Shown: positions 33,669-46,531 of the stretch, one piece after another
Position numbering within the stretch: the stretch's first letter is position 1
Layout of the letters: each line of letters begins with the position of its first letter
Assembly: GCA_033030425.1 (NCBI GenBank)
Contig: JAUFSD010000015.1
Coordinates: 930,001 to 994,000 of the forward strand
Reading direction: 5' to 3'
Length of the DNA stretch: 64,000 nucleotides
From: Verpa conica
Lineage: Eukaryota; Ascomycota; Pezizomycetes; Pezizales; Morchellaceae
Notes under the pieces: model-generated
Databases searched by the model: none
Told to the model about the DNA's origin: nothing
What the model saw: the letters and a program-made list of their open reading frames with translations, nothing else
Translations under genes and position numbers: made by a program

Positions 33669-34671
33669 TAATTGCAGTCTATTTTTGTATAATTTTTGTA
33701 GTTGAAAGTGTGTAGTGGTATGATCTAAAGCTACGATGATATAAATGGAATGGTATAGGCTTTATGGCCTAATCGGCTACAGGGAAACTGTTACATGGCA
33801 CACAATCCGCGAAGGACTATTTCTTTTTGTGCACTCGATGGTACCTGCTCATGAGAAGCGAGAATTTCCTTCCCTAAGATATACCTCAGTGAGTGAGAGG
33901 AAAGAACAAGTGAACTAAGCAGTAAGCCCTGTCTTCTCCAAAGATCACTCGATTCCAACCTGTACAAACTATAGATTTCCCTCCAACCTTTGAGTGACAA
34001 CACCCGCGATGTTCCAAAAGAAAGAAACGTTATACGACAACAGGTTACCAAAGCCAGTGCAGGGTTAGCTACCGCAACCTATCACCTGATCCTAGCTATA
34101 GTAATAAATCGTTTGGCGGGATATGCTCTACAATTCTTGCCTTCGGTAGTTATAGTCAGGTGAAATGCCCTGATATGGCAGCGGTTGTCCCAATAAAGCA
34201 AGCCAGTGGCCAAGAGCCCAGCGACATGGGGCATCTCCACAACATTACAACAATTTCCCAGGGTGGAACAGAGGCGAGGGTAGGAGATTTAGTGATATGA
34301 TAACAAGAAACCCAACAACTACTCGTCCAGCAGTGGATTATCGTTTACATTAACTGTGAGATTACTCTTGACGATTTCCCTCGCTTGCGCTCGGGATTTT
34401 CTTCCTTTCCCTTTTGGGGACTCAAGGCGATAAACCACCTCACTATCCCCTCTTCGTCTCTTTCCCCGGCCCCTTCTCTATCCCCTCAACATCGTACTCT
34501 GTTATCTGCCGCACCCCACACTTCTTCACCTCCGGGCGGCCATCTCGACCTCCTCTATCGGCTTCCGACTTCCAATAATTCGCTACTTGGCCTGTCCCAT
34601 CGCATCGCAGAGACCCACCCTGAATTGGGAACCTTTCCACGGAATCTTTTGTCTTTTCTTCATCAGCAGTC
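33669..34671. other. Intergenic region upstream of kinesin
   Basis: No gene is supported. The last 300 bp are pyrimidine-rich on the plus strand (CTTCC/CCCTC runs), typical of fungal promoters and 5' leaders, and presumably drive the kinesin gene. Confidence 0.5.
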
Positions 34672-37600
34672 ATGGCGTATGCATTCCTGCACCCTCTAAT
34701 TCAGCCAGCTTTTCTGCTTCAGTGCACGAACCTAACAGTTGCTAACTCAGAGATGCAGGAGTGGTACGGGGAGCTACAACACCATCAAGGGTATGTCGCA
34801 GCCGTCCCGTATGCAGCATCCTAATATAGTTCGCTGACATGTTTTCTTATCCTTCTGTAGTGGTAGTTCGATTTCGGCCGCAGAACAAAATAGAAATCAG
34901 GGAAGGCGGAGAGCCGATTGTTAGCTTCCCTACAGAAGATACATGCGAGTTGACTGTGAGTTATCATTCAATTTTAGATTCTTTTTTTTGAGGGGGGGTT
35001 CTATCTTTCTTTCTAAAAAGAAATACACTGGGCTTATACTGACCATTCCTTTCTAGAGCAAAGAAGCCGCTGGTGCTTTCACTTTTGACCGTGTCTTTGA
35101 CATGAACTCCCGTCAGAGTGATATCTTCGAATTCTCCATCAAACATACAGTTGACGACATCTTGAATGGTTACAACGGAACAGTCTTTGCCTATGGTCAG
35201 ACGGGTGCGGGAAAATCATATACCATGATGGGCGGAGATATTGACAATGACGTTTCGAAGGGTATTATTCCGCGAATTGTGGAGCAGATCTTTGCGTCCA
35301 TCTTGACATCGCCGGGAAACATTGAGTACACTGTCCGAGTGTCATACATGGAAATCTATATGGAAAGGATTCGTGATCTACTAAACCCAGCAAATGACAA
35401 CCTACCTATACACGAGGAGAAAAACCGAGGAGTATACGTGAAAGGATTGCTTGAGATCTACGTCTCTAGTGTTCAAGAGGTTTACGAGGTCATGAGAAGG
35501 GGCGGGTCAGCGAGAGCAGTAGCGGCAACGAACATGAATCAGGAATCGTCTCGATCACATTCTATCTTTGTCGTCCAAATCAACCAAAAGAATGTTGAGA
35601 CTGGATCACAGAAAGCGGGTTACCTGTATTTGGTTGATCTTGCAGGTTCTGAAAAGGTTGGGAAAACCGGCGCTTCTGGACAGACCCTTGAGGAGGCAAA
35701 GAAAATCAATAAATCGCTATCGGCCTTAGGAATGGTTATTAATGCCTTGACGGACGGAAAATCTACATATGTACCCTATCGAGACTCAAAGCTCACGAGA
35801 ATTCTGCAAGAATCACTTGGTGGTAACTCACGTACGACTCTCATTATCAACTGTTCGCCTTCTTCTTACAATGACGATGAGACACTATCTACGCTTCGAT
35901 TCGGTATGCGGGCCAAATCAATCAAAAATAAGGCGAAAATCAATGCGGAATTGTCGCCGGCAGAGCTCAAGGCTTTGCTTAAGAAGGCCCAGCATCAAAA
36001 CCTCACATACACAGAGTATATTGAATCATTGGAGGGCGAAGTCACGACATGGAGACAAGGAGAGGCAGTTCCGAAAGAAAAATGGGTCCCACCGCTGAAA
36101 GTGGATCTTCCTAAAAGAACAGAGGTCAAGAGTCGTCCAGGCCGACCAGATACACCTTCAAAGCTTGGAGCTGCAGAATCCCAATCTCCATCGCGGCCCG
36201 ACAGTCGCGTTGATGTTAGATCTTCCACACCTGTAATCCTCGAGAAGGACGAGAAGGATGAGTTTTTGCGACGAGAGAACGAATTGCAGGATCAATTGGC
36301 AGACAAGGAATCTCAGCTGGCGGCCACGGACAAGACATTAAGCGACCTCAAAGAAGAACTAGCATTCCTAAAAGAACACGATTCTAAGACGGGTAAAGAT
36401 AACGAGAAACTGGCTGGGGAAGTCAATGAGCTAAAGATGCAACTGGAAAAAGTCTCGTTCGAGAGTAAAGAGGCGCAAATCACTATGGATGGACTGAAGG
36501 AAGCAAACGCCGAGCTGACCTCTGAACTGGATGAGGTCAAACAACATCTCCTTGATGTCAAGATGTCAACCAAGGAAACATCAGCAATGCTAGATGAGAA
36601 GGAAAAGAAGAAAGCGGAAAGGATGGCTAAGATGATGGCTGGGTTTGATCTTGGAGGGGATGTATTTTCTGACAAAGAGCGTATGATTCGAGAAGTTATT
36701 GAAAGATTAGACCTTCTCGAGGAGAACTCGGCTTCCGGTGAAGAGATAACTAGAGATGATCTAAAAGAGCTACGCGCTAAACTTCTCGAGACTCAGGGGA
36801 TTATTCGACAGGCGGAGCTCTCTCTGAACGAGCGCTCTGATGAACAGGAAATAGCGCATAGGCGAAGGGAAGAACTGGAGAAACGACTACTGGCAGTAGA
36901 GAGAGAATATGAAGAGCTTTTGGAGAAGAATCTCACAGATGACGATATTGCAGACGTAAAGGGTAAGTTGGAGCAGGCTTACCTCAGTAAGCAGAGTGTA
37001 GAGGTACAGATGCTGGAGGATTTAAAGAGGGAGGTAGCAAAGAAGAGTGAGGATAACGAGAAACTGAAAGCCTCTGTGGAGGAACTACAAAGGAGGACAA
37101 CGGCAGGCGGTGCCTCGAATGGCTCTGCAGCTTCCCTACCAAATGGAAAGACAGTGGCGCAACAGATTGCCGAGTTCGATGCAATGAAGAAATCACTCAT
37201 GCGTGATCTTCAGAACCGCTGTGAAAGAGTACGCGATTCTCTGAAGCTTTGAGGGTTGTGAATGATGCTAATATCACTAGGTTGTCGAGCTGGAAATTAG
37301 TCTTGATGAGACGCGAGAGCAATACAACAACGTACTCCGGTCATCAAACAACCGGGCACAGCAAAAGAAGATGGCATTCCTAGAACGAAACCTAGAGCAG
37401 CTCACACATGTTCAACGCCAGCTTGTTGAGCAAAATAGTAGCTTAAAGAAGGAGGTTGCCATCGCCGAAAGGAAATTGATAGCACGAAATGAACGAATAC
37501 AGAGCTTAGAAAGCCTACTCCAAGACTCCCAAGAGAAGTTAACGGCGGCCAATCATCGGTTTGTTCACCTCCGGCTACTTAAATATATTGAAAATCGTGA

Positions 37601-37859
37601 GGGGCTAACAGGAAATTCAAGATTTGAGGCACAACTTACGGCTGTTAAAGAGAGACTGGAAGCTGCTAAGGTTGGCACACGAGGCCTTGGGAATCCTTCA
37701 AGCTTCAGTTTACAAGGATCCCGTATCGTCAAGCCAATGCGAGGTGGTGGGGGCGATTCGAATGGTGCGGTACCAGTACTATCGGGGATACAAGGCTCCG
37801 CAGCGCAGCAGGAAACCCAACAGCCCAAACGGTCGTCGTGGTTTTTTGATAGGAAATGA
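34672..37859 (+). CDS. kinA: Conventional kinesin heavy chain (kinesin-1)
   Basis: Exons are 34672-34676 (only ATGGC), 34759-34790, 34861-34955, 35057-37228, 37281-37558 and 37622-37859; the product is 939 aa. It is the plus-end microtubule motor for vesicle, endosome and nuclear transport in hyphae. The N-terminus MASGTGSYNTIKVVVRFRPQ appears only when the 5-nt first exon is used. Motor signatures are the P-loop GQTGAGKS (about 91-98), switch I SSRSH (about 208-212), switch II DLAGSE (about 238-243), and the YVPYRDSKLTRILQ helix. After the neck the chain is coiled coil (about 390-860). A basic tail near the C-terminus ends SSWFFDRK. The last intron (63 nt) has no stop and is a multiple of three, so retention would add 21 residues. 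Confidence 0.96.
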
Positions 37860-39505
37860 TCAACCCAAGGGACTGGATAACACGACATAGACTTGTAGAG
37901 ATGGAGGAAATTTTTGAAATGGAACTTTATTTTTTGATAGCGCGAGAGGTTTGCTGATGATGATGATGCATGATACTTTCCTTCCGCTTATTTTTCTTTT
38001 CGAGGTGGGGTTAGTACAGGAGGGCTAGGGTTGGAATGTGGTCATGTCCGGAGGAGTAGGTAGATTCATTGTTTGTTTTTCTTATGCCCCGTCACGTATT
38101 CTTTACACTTTGTGTACAATTTTTTCCCGGTCCCTTTTAGTTGTAGGTCTGGTCTACCTTTGAATGACCGTTCTCTTGTAGGATTCGTGTACAGTGCAGA
38201 CGATCCCTCTACTGCATATAGCTTTAGAATATTTGGGCCTATCACTTTGGGATGAAGTAGTGTCCTCCTGTGTATAGTGAGCAGGTCATGGACAGGAAAA
38301 AATAAGAGGCATGGAACTGGTTGCACTTTTTTCTATTATGTTGCTGAAGCGTGAATTACGTGAAGGCTACCTTTTGTGCAACGCTTCGACAATCGGCGGC
38401 ACTCGATACGCTGAGACTTTTACATAGGAAAAGCCATATACGTTATCATGTGGGTGGTATCACGACGGGCCCCCACGTCATATTATCCATTTTGGAGTTG
38501 ATCCGGTAGAACCGGGTAATGAGGGGGAGGTGTGACTCAAGCAAAAGCTTCTTTTTTTTTCCTTTGTGGGCAGCGAGGGAGGTAGAGGACTAGCGCACTA
38601 GCGCAACAGTAATTGATTGGCCAGAGCTACAAGGCTATCATACCAATGAGTGTTGACGCACTACACTGTCTAAGCCGCAAGTGCTACCTAGAGTCCCCCG
38701 TACCATCTCCCTAGCCTCACTCCTTTGATTGAAACATTCTTTTTTCCATCTATCGGTCATCACTCATCGTCTCATCGTGTCCCTTTAGCTTCCATCCGAC
38801 CCTTTATTTTCTGGTGGTGTAGCATCACAGCCAGTTTCAGAAATCAATAGTTGGGGTCTGACGACCTATACCAGTGGGGGGATTGCATGCAGGCTACAGG
38901 TCAAAGACTCAGCTCTACTACCGCTACTACTGCTACTATTACTACTACCGCTACTGCTACTGCTACTACTACTGCTACTGCTACTGTTACTGCTACTGCT
39001 ACTGCTACTACTGCTGCTACTACTACTGCTACTACTACTGCTACTACTACTGCTGCTGCTACTGCTACTACTACAACATCTACATGTAGGTGATACCTGC
39101 ATTTGACTTTTCTACATACAGACATACACCAAAGCTTTCAGCTGCTGGCCCAGTCTCAACCTTTGGATACTGGATATCGAATCTTGAATCTCATAACAGC
39201 CACTTGATACTGCGCTCACACCACCACCACAACTACCGCAACCACAACCACCACCCAATCACTCGCTTCATCTCTTCTCCACCCACCCCGCTGCTATCGT
39301 ATCGTACTCAATCTACGGTCGGTACAACTGTCCTCTCAGACACAGTATTGTAACCAGACCTAGCAGTTTCCAGCGAGTATTACACCTACATACTCGCACG
39401 CCCTACCTGAAAGCTTCCCCTTTGGTTTTCTCCCACATCTTATTTTTGTTTTCCCACTACCACTTCTATCTGTTCGGTCCCACTATTATCTTATCACCAC
39501 CCATC
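37860..39505. other. Intergenic region between kinesin and the 2EXR-like gene
   Basis: No gene is supported; both long open frames at 38866-39125 come from the triplet repeat. The last 400 bp are pyrimidine-rich and probably hold the promoter and leader of the gene starting at 39506. Confidence 0.55.
38914..39080 (+). repeat. CTA/CTG trinucleotide repeat, about 165 bp
   Basis: A nearly unbroken run of CTACTACTG/CTACTGCTACTG triplets lies about 430 bp upstream of the next start codon. Poly-Ser (minus strand) and Thr/Ala-rich (plus strand) open frames are side effects. Confidence 0.9.
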
Positions 39506-41252
39506 ATGACGACAGCATTTCCTCCAACGCCAGTCGCGTCTCCAAAAATACCCAGCAGCATCCTCGTTAGTCGCCCGGAACCTTTTGTTTCCACCTTTAT
39601 TACAGGGGACCTCACCACTCCTAGTACCCCCGAATCCATGATGATATCTCCAGTCTTATCAACACCCGATGAATTCTGCTCTTCAACCACTCAGCCGGAT
39701 ACATCCTCACGTCACACTTTCTCCTCTACATCGAGACATAGTTCAGTCCCCCGAGAGCCTCAGACGAACTTTAATTCCTTGCCTCCTTGCGTCCAGTTAC
39801 AGATATTTGAACTCGCCCTCCACGACGGCGGCTACGCAAATTTAACGACTAACCTAATCGACCTCAACGACCCCCGATTCGTTAACCACAACTTTTTCAC
39901 TCTTCTAGATAGGCGAAATGTCTGGAGGCGGTTACTACGCGTCAATAAGTTTACTCACGCGTTATTTGAGCCTAAACTCACTGAACCCGCTGTGGTCACG
40001 AGCATGGCCCAACTGAACGCGCTAAGCGGGTATTCCTATCCTGAACATGACCAGAAAAAGAAAGGCCGACAGAACCCACTCTTCCATACTGGAGATTTCA
40101 ACCTGTACGACAGCCAGACCAACATTCCGTGTCACACGAAACGAAAAAAGGTTGGGGATGGCTCAGGGAAGAAAGTTAGGGATCTGGTGCTGATAATTGC
40201 AAATCTTCCTGGCATGCTTGACGCAAATGTAGGACCGCCGAGATTTCCAGAATGGTACATTCAAGATTGGATGCGGTATGATTTAGAGGCTCTGGGGGTA
40301 GAAAAGCTAACTGTCCTTGCACCCTCCAAAGGTAATTTGGTCATTTCTTTCTTTGTCTATTCCATTCAAAGTGCAACTATGTTGATGCAGTCCTCGGACG
40401 ACAACAGCAACCGCCGCCAATGTTCTCCACGCGACTCTTCCAAACCATGAAACCATAAAACATATCCATATGGAAGTAGCTACCGGAGAACCATTTTTCG
40501 CTCCTGACGTGAGGTTTTATAATCACTATACCCATGACCCTTCAACAGATCACATCTGTCCCCGACTCTCCCTTCACAGTCAACAGCTGGAGACACTCAC
40601 TATCCGCAACATGCATGTCTGTCGGCACCTTTTTGAGAACCATGAGTGGCCAAGTCTCAAATCACTCAATGTGTTCTTCCACAGCGGGAACAGAGGTCTG
40701 TGTAGTAGTGATGCGGTAATGCATGAGCCATGGTTTGCCGAACAAGAGGTCCACGAAACATGGGAAAGCTTATGGAGGCTCTGCCAGATGAAACCAGACT
40801 TGTTTGTGAGACTCTATTCGTGGTTCGACACGTTCATCAGGACCCAAGGAGAGATTGATTACAGTTGGTGTACAACCAATTATCCAATGGTTCGTAGGAC
40901 TGCTCTGAGAGGGAATTTATATGGAGCATCAAGTGAGTGGTGGAAGGCCCTGGTCGATGGGACCGACCGCTACCGAACCCCTAGCCCCTCGCTATCCATG
41001 ACAACTCGATTTATGAACGATAGCGAGGAGGCAGAGGATGGGAGCGAGTTTGAAGATGATATAGAGAACATTCAGGACTACCAATATCAAGATGACAGCG
41101 ACGGTTATTTCGATCTTGAGAGCTCTGTGGATGATGGCGGGGTTGCTATGTCAAGTGGGGCAACGGTACCGAGACACAGTGGCACAGATGTGGCAGCGAC
41201 GCCTTTATTCACCCTTTTGCCGAAGAAGCCAAGGCAGATGAAGATACTGTGA
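39506..41252 (+). CDS. Hypothetical protein with 2EXR/F-box-like segment
   Basis: Exons are 39506-40331 and 40408-41252 (556 aa). The join restores the frame into NVLHATLPNHETIKHIHMEV. The first roughly 85 residues are Ser/Thr/Pro-rich and probably disordered. A segment near residue 90, FNSLPPCVQLQIFELAL, resembles the opening of fungal 2EXR or F-box-type domains (L-P-x-x-x-x-x-x-I-x-E-x-A). The middle is of unknown fold. The C-terminal third is strongly acidic (DSEEAEDGSEFEDDIEN). The alternative start at 39422 would add a hydrophobic leader but is less typical. The function is not known. The intron acceptor (ACAACAG at 40401-40407) was chosen because the nearer AG leads to an early stop. 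Confidence 0.7.
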
Positions 41253-42986
41253 TTTTTTCCTCTCTCCGTTTCTCATTTTATTTTTTATTTTCTATTTTAC
41301 CCACTTTTTGGACAAATTTGTTTGGTAAACAGGCGCCGGCTGGCGGGTTGGGGGGACAGGCGTTTATTTTCAATATGCGAGGTGCCAACAGGAGAATGGC
41401 TAAAAGAAAAGTAAACGTTTTGGAAATCCTTGAAAAGGCTAAGATTGCACTGCTTATTAGGATGAACGTTACGTTATTTGTTAATTTTAGGCTTTATTCT
41501 TTCTTTTCATCTTTTTGCATCGTCCCATTCTTTCTATGTTGTGTAACCTCCTAAGGCTGAAATTGTAAGTGGTAATCATAGGTTTGCTAAACAGTTATTT
41601 TAATCCTGTAGATATTCTGAAAAATTGATTCCTAGTAGTGGTATATTTGCTACGTTCTTTGGTACTAAATACAAAATAACCACAAGCGCATGAAGGGAGG
41701 TTGATTCTACAAGTACGTCACTTCCGGTCAGATGCCGAACCTTCTCTTAGTGAAACCAGGAACCTTTTTTTTCCCCATTAATTTCATGAGCCCAAAGTTA
41801 TGGTAATCTTCCAACCTAACTAAGTTAAGCTGGGAACTAATGACACAATAAAAACAAAACTGTTGGTCTGTCGCTGGTATAAATACTTCTTGTCTCGGCA
41901 TCCGGTAACAAAGAACCCATAGTAAATGCGTAAAAATAAATATATATATCAATATAGAACAGATACTGATCCCTCCTTCTACTCCAATTCTGTGCACTGG
42001 TGCTATGTGTTCGTCAGTCGGGCTCTCAAACTGCTGCTTTCGGCCCTTTTTTTTTCCTTTGAATCAAACGGTTTTATTGTTTCTAGGTACAAAATCTGAC
42101 ATGCAGTTATAAAAAGTAGCCTAAGCAGCTTTCGACCCTTCTACCCTTTTCTTTATATGGTTAGTTCTATTAGTATACTGTTTGAGTCAAGTATATGTAT
42201 CCCTGCATATAAGAATGACTTGATTGGTCCACACTAGGTTCAAAGTCATCTACTAGTAAGGCCCAGAATTGCTTGCTAGATTTTGGGCTTTATACTATTT
42301 ACTCAAGGGCTTACATCCTACTGAAGAAATTACGTTATTGGGTTCCTGGGTGCAAATGAAGTTAGTTGCTTTGGAATAACAAATTTCTAAACAAAAATTA
42401 CCAAAAGCTACCAATCAAATTACTTTAAATACGTAGATTATCTATATAATTCTTAGCTAGCTTATAAAAGCTTGCCATCAGCGGGGGTAATGATCATCTA
42501 TGTGATTACTATTTACTACGTTAATAGAACGTACGTGGGCCCAGCCTGGCTGTTTTTCGAGGAAGACATCCTGAGCAGGCTATAGTCTATTTCTATAGGT
42601 TCCAGAGAATGTCTCTCAGAGCTGACAGTGACCATATATAGAGGAAGCTATAGAATACTTCTGGGGCTCAGAAAAATGTAATAGTACTGCTATATGAAGC
42701 CGAGTGCAAATTCATGACCATGCTTTCTAGGTTCACTGTTCCAAGCTTTATCGGGCTCAAATTTCACCTCTAGCTACAAAAGTTGAACTTGGAACTCCGG
42801 CACCGTGGCACGAAACTAGCTGTAATGGAATCTTTGTACAAAGCGAAACCTCCTCATATATCATAGCTCTATATAGAAACAAGAATTTCTTGGGATATTT
42901 TAGCTATGAAATGCTAGTTAGTCTGCTTTCATACCGTCTGAGGGAGCTCTGCTAAATTTATATATATAGATATTTGTAGACATTCT
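41253..42986. other. Intergenic region, AT-rich
   Basis: About 1.7 kb without a supported gene. The ORFs at 41249-41554 and 41728-41997 (minus) have no recognisable features. The sequence becomes AT-rich with scattered TATATA words. No repeat family of the left part is seen here. Confidence 0.5.
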
Positions 42987-43797
42987 CTACCTCCTCTCAA
43001 CGTTGCTGAAATCAACGCCATATTTCTCTGCCAATCGGGCACGTCTCCTATCCTCATATCCAGGGGGGAAGATTCCTATTCCTATTTTTAGACTCCGTAG
43101 GGTCCTAGGGCAAAAGGAAGGAGTGAAGAGTGATATGAAAAATTATGGAGGGAATACGTACCTCTTCCCTCGCCAACATCATCAAGAGTCTCCTCTAATG
43201 GTCTTCTACGCCCGGTCCTAATCATCTCCTTCCTCGTAACCTCGTCCATGTTTATATCCTTAAGGAAACCAGTGAGGGAACCCCCGGTGTAATCAAAGAC
43301 ACTGAGAGCAAGCGCCAACCCAGCACCGTACCCGATAACAGCAGGCATAGTACGAACTATATTGTAGGCATTAGTAACTCGAATGCCAGGAAAGAAGGTA
43401 TGATATTGGTACATGCACCTAGTCCCCAAAATTCCACCAGCAATGAAGCCTCCAATCGCGGAGTTCCAACTATCATCAGTCTCTCGTAAGTTTGCCGCAG
43501 CGTTACGAAAGAACATGTATGAACCGCCCATCGCCGCTATAACCATGTTCCCATAAGTCTCATCATACCTCAACTCTTTCATCGCTGTCATAGCTATTTC
43601 TGAACGTCAAATGACTCACCAAATGTTCCCACAGTTCCTCCGGTTTTTGTAATCACACCCCACGCACCAACATTCTGTTTCGTGAGGGTGTTCTGTACCG
43701 CACTCAAGAACAGCCCCGCCCCGCCAACAACCAGTGTACCCTTGGTGGCCAGGCCAATTGCGTCCTTACGTACAAATAGGCGTGATTGGGGTGCCAT
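42987..43797 (-). CDS. NDUFA11: NADH:ubiquinone oxidoreductase subunit, NDUFA11/21.3 kDa type
   Basis: Exons on the minus strand are 43797-43620, 43536-43162 and 43075-42987; introns are 83 and 86 bp and the product is 213 aa. It is an accessory subunit of the membrane arm of respiratory complex I, with the Tim17-like four-helix fold. Key stretches are KDAIGLATKGTLVVGGAGLF, SAVQNTLTKQNVGAWGV, then the spliced GTVGTFAAMGGSYMFFRN, and IGGFIAGGILGTR with the Gly spacing of the fold. The C-terminus GIFPPGYEDRRRARLAEKYG is typical of the fungal protein. The first intron was chosen to recover the conserved TF-AAMGG junction. A shorter 35-nt intron is possible but too small for this genome. Confidence 0.86.
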
Positions 43798-44493
43798 GTG
43801 GGAGTGGTTATTCGGTCGTTTTAGGGAACCTCGATGTGGGATGGGTGACCTGCAGTAGATGGAGGGGCAGTAGTTAGCCTGTATATCGTCTCTAAATGTG
43901 TTTGAATGAAGGGCGATAAGGTCAGTGGAAGTCTTGAATTGGGAGATTCACTAATTCTGTGCTAAAAGTAATTTTACGTATCTCTTGTCGACAGTTCTTG
44001 TGATGACGCTGAGGATATAGGAGCTGTTTCGCACTCTTACAGGTCGACGTCGTCGTGAATATCCAATCATCCCACGTGCTGACTCATCCATTGCCCCCCA
44101 CCCATCAAACATTATTTTACTCGCAAAATATAAATTCATAAACACATTTATCTTGAATTCAATGGGCTTTTGATCCCATCTATTATAAGCTCAAACTATG
44201 AGGTCTTAAGAAAGTGGCAAAAATCTACACAAAACAGAATCGTACAACCGAGCAAATCGGACCTGAAGTAGGAATACACGCAGCACTCAAATAAAATACT
44301 GTAGCCTCCGAATATACCCTCTTCACCCAAAGAAGTGGGTGATTCCCTAAACAACACGAAAAACCAATCCAGCAAGAACATAAAACATATAGCAGTTATA
44401 AGATAACCCTAATAAAGTCAGACTCACTAGTTTCTTACAAAAACTCCCATCACCTCATTATTTTGCTTCATCCCCCATAGCTAGCAGCTCTCC
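43798..44493. other. Intergenic region, two minus-strand genes
   Basis: This is the promoter side of the complex I gene and the 3' side of the nonaspanin gene. The small ORF at 43951-44145 has no support. Confidence 0.45.
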
Positions 44494-46531
44494 TTAGTCA
44501 ATCTTGATACTACCGTAGATTTTTCTTACAAAGAACCAGCTCGAGAAAAACCCGATTGACCCAGTAAGCACAAAAAACAAGAACCCGATGAGTGCACTGT
44601 ACCCCAGATACAGCACATTACTCGTGAAACCTCCCAAGCTCAACTTTGAGATCCAGTATAGTATAGCGTTAAGGAAGATATAGATCGCACTTGCACCAGC
44701 GGTGAAGAAAGATCGCCATTGCCAGTGGTAATTTTCTGAGCATAGAAGGAAGTAAATTAAGAGAATTGTGACAGTGGAGCAGGTTATTATCTGTTTCCAT
44801 GGTTAATGACTTATACTAGTGTGGGGGGACCTATAGAAAAATACGGACCATAATGCCGTAGCAGACAAACAGAAACCCAAACATATAGTATACTTTGTGG
44901 AACCAGATCGAGTTCATGATAAAGTACAATTCAACAAAGATAGCTCCGAACGGTAAGATCCCTACCAAAAGCATACTTGGAATTGGTTTGAGGTACATAG
45001 ACTGCTGTGGGATCTGACGAGGAATCTGGTTGGTGCGGACGGGGGGTTGGAAAGCCTGATGGGGGGAGTATATTAACTCAAAATCTTTAATCAAGGGATC
45101 TTTTAGACATACCGGAGCTCTAAATCCAACCCAACTACCACCGAAGCTCAACGGTACACTTAGAATAAACCAAATACCAACAAGAACCAACATGGTGGTC
45201 AAGGGTACAGCACCGGAAGAGTTCTCAAAGATCAAAAAGAAATTTAGGAGAAAGAAAGAACTAAACACAATTCCAGGGATAAATACAGGGGTGAGTATAA
45301 TGTTGCGTTTCCATGCTTCGCCGCCGAAAGACTTGTAGGCTCTCGCCGAAACATAACCACCAATGAACCCGAAAAGAGTGTATAGAAGGATCATAACCGT
45401 TCCCAAAGACCCCCGGTTAGACGGTGATAGGAATCCAAGGAGAGCAAAAATGATAGTTGCACCCGTCATGAAGAACAGCTGTGCACCGGACCCTAAGAAT
45501 ACCGAAAGTAGCATGGGGTTCTTGGGAGGGCGGAAGACATCTCCATGGACTAGTTTCCAGCCGGAATCATCCTGGACGTCTTCATTCAAGTCTAACTGGT
45601 TATAACGAGCAATGTCCTTGCGTAGAGCCCTCAAGAGGACCATTCCAACCATTCCAGTGAGAAATATAACAATGATAGCTGAATTGACGAGCGAGAACCA
45701 ATGGATACGGGGGTCGAAAACATGGAGATATTTGTCCCATCTGGTAGCCCACGCAGTCGGTGAATGCCTCCAGTAGACAGAGTAAGTGAACAGAACCTCC
45801 GTCTCCTGATCCTGTGATAAGACCACAGGCGTCTCATCAGAGCAGTCAGCATTAAATTCACCAGCACCTTCCTGGAGCTTAGACTTCCGGGAGGAGGGCT
45901 GGACAACAACTCCGACAACACGGTATTTTTTAGTTGGGCGAGAGGCCAGTTCATGGTAATCGATAAAAATGTCGTAGTGATTGTTAAATTGAGCAATAGG
46001 GTTCTGAGAGTTAAGGTTCTTAGTCTCCCCTAGGGGAAACCCTTGGGAATAAAACTCGACATTCTCCACATCATCCTTGTTCAGTGTAGCGGCTGGCAGC
46101 CCATCAATCAACCAATTGATATTATAATTCTGCCAAATTCGCCTGTTTACGAATTTTGCCTTCCGCGGATCAAATTTCTTGACCTCACATAGCGGTTTAC
46201 AAGTCTCATTCTTGGCCATGCGAATATCAAAGGGGGAATCGAGGATGCGGTCGCCGAATAGTATCGACCCCAGTGACTCTGAGACCTTCTTGGGTCCATT
46301 TGGGGGCCGACAGAAGTTGAAAGCAGTATGATAGTAATCGTAGGAGATGACAGACCGGAGCTGCTGATCAGACTGTGAGAGTGTCGGTGTAAGGCGATTG
46401 ACGTTTAGGGGAACCTTGTTGCCTTCGTTGTAGTCTGTGGGGGCAACACCGGGGAGGTAAAATGCTGAGGAGAGAGATGAGAATAGAGAAACAGCCCCAA
46501 TGACGGAGATTAAAGGATTTGAGAGCAACAT
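44494..46531 (-). CDS. Transmembrane 9 superfamily protein (nonaspanin/EMP70)
   Basis: Exons on the minus strand are 46531-44849 and 44790-44494; the intron is 58 bp and the product is 659 aa. Nonaspanins are Golgi/endosomal proteins involved in sorting of membrane proteins, adhesion and metal homeostasis. A signal peptide (about 1-23, ending SSAFYLPG) is followed by a long lumenal domain (to about 275) with YDYYHTAFNFCRP and the conserved WRHSPTAWATRWDKYL. Nine membrane helices follow, starting at DPRIHWFSLVNSAIIVIFL. The extreme C-terminus is YGSIKID, which has the KxD/E form of the family's Golgi-retention signal. The donor GTCCGT was chosen because it aligns the join (GFLFVCYGIM-IITCSTV) with the family. 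The member is probably TMN2-like. Confidence 0.94.

Noticed and set aside
34385..34699. ORF of 104 codons upstream of kinesin
   Set aside because: It lies in the pyrimidine-rich promoter/leader and has no recognisable features.
38866..39125. Poly-Ser, poly-Tyr/Cys and poly-Thr/Ala frames
   Set aside because: All are readings of the CTA/CTG triplet array.
43582..43619. 35-nt intron in the complex I gene
   Set aside because: It is too short for this genome and gives extra residues not expected in the family; the 83-bp alternative recovers the conserved text.
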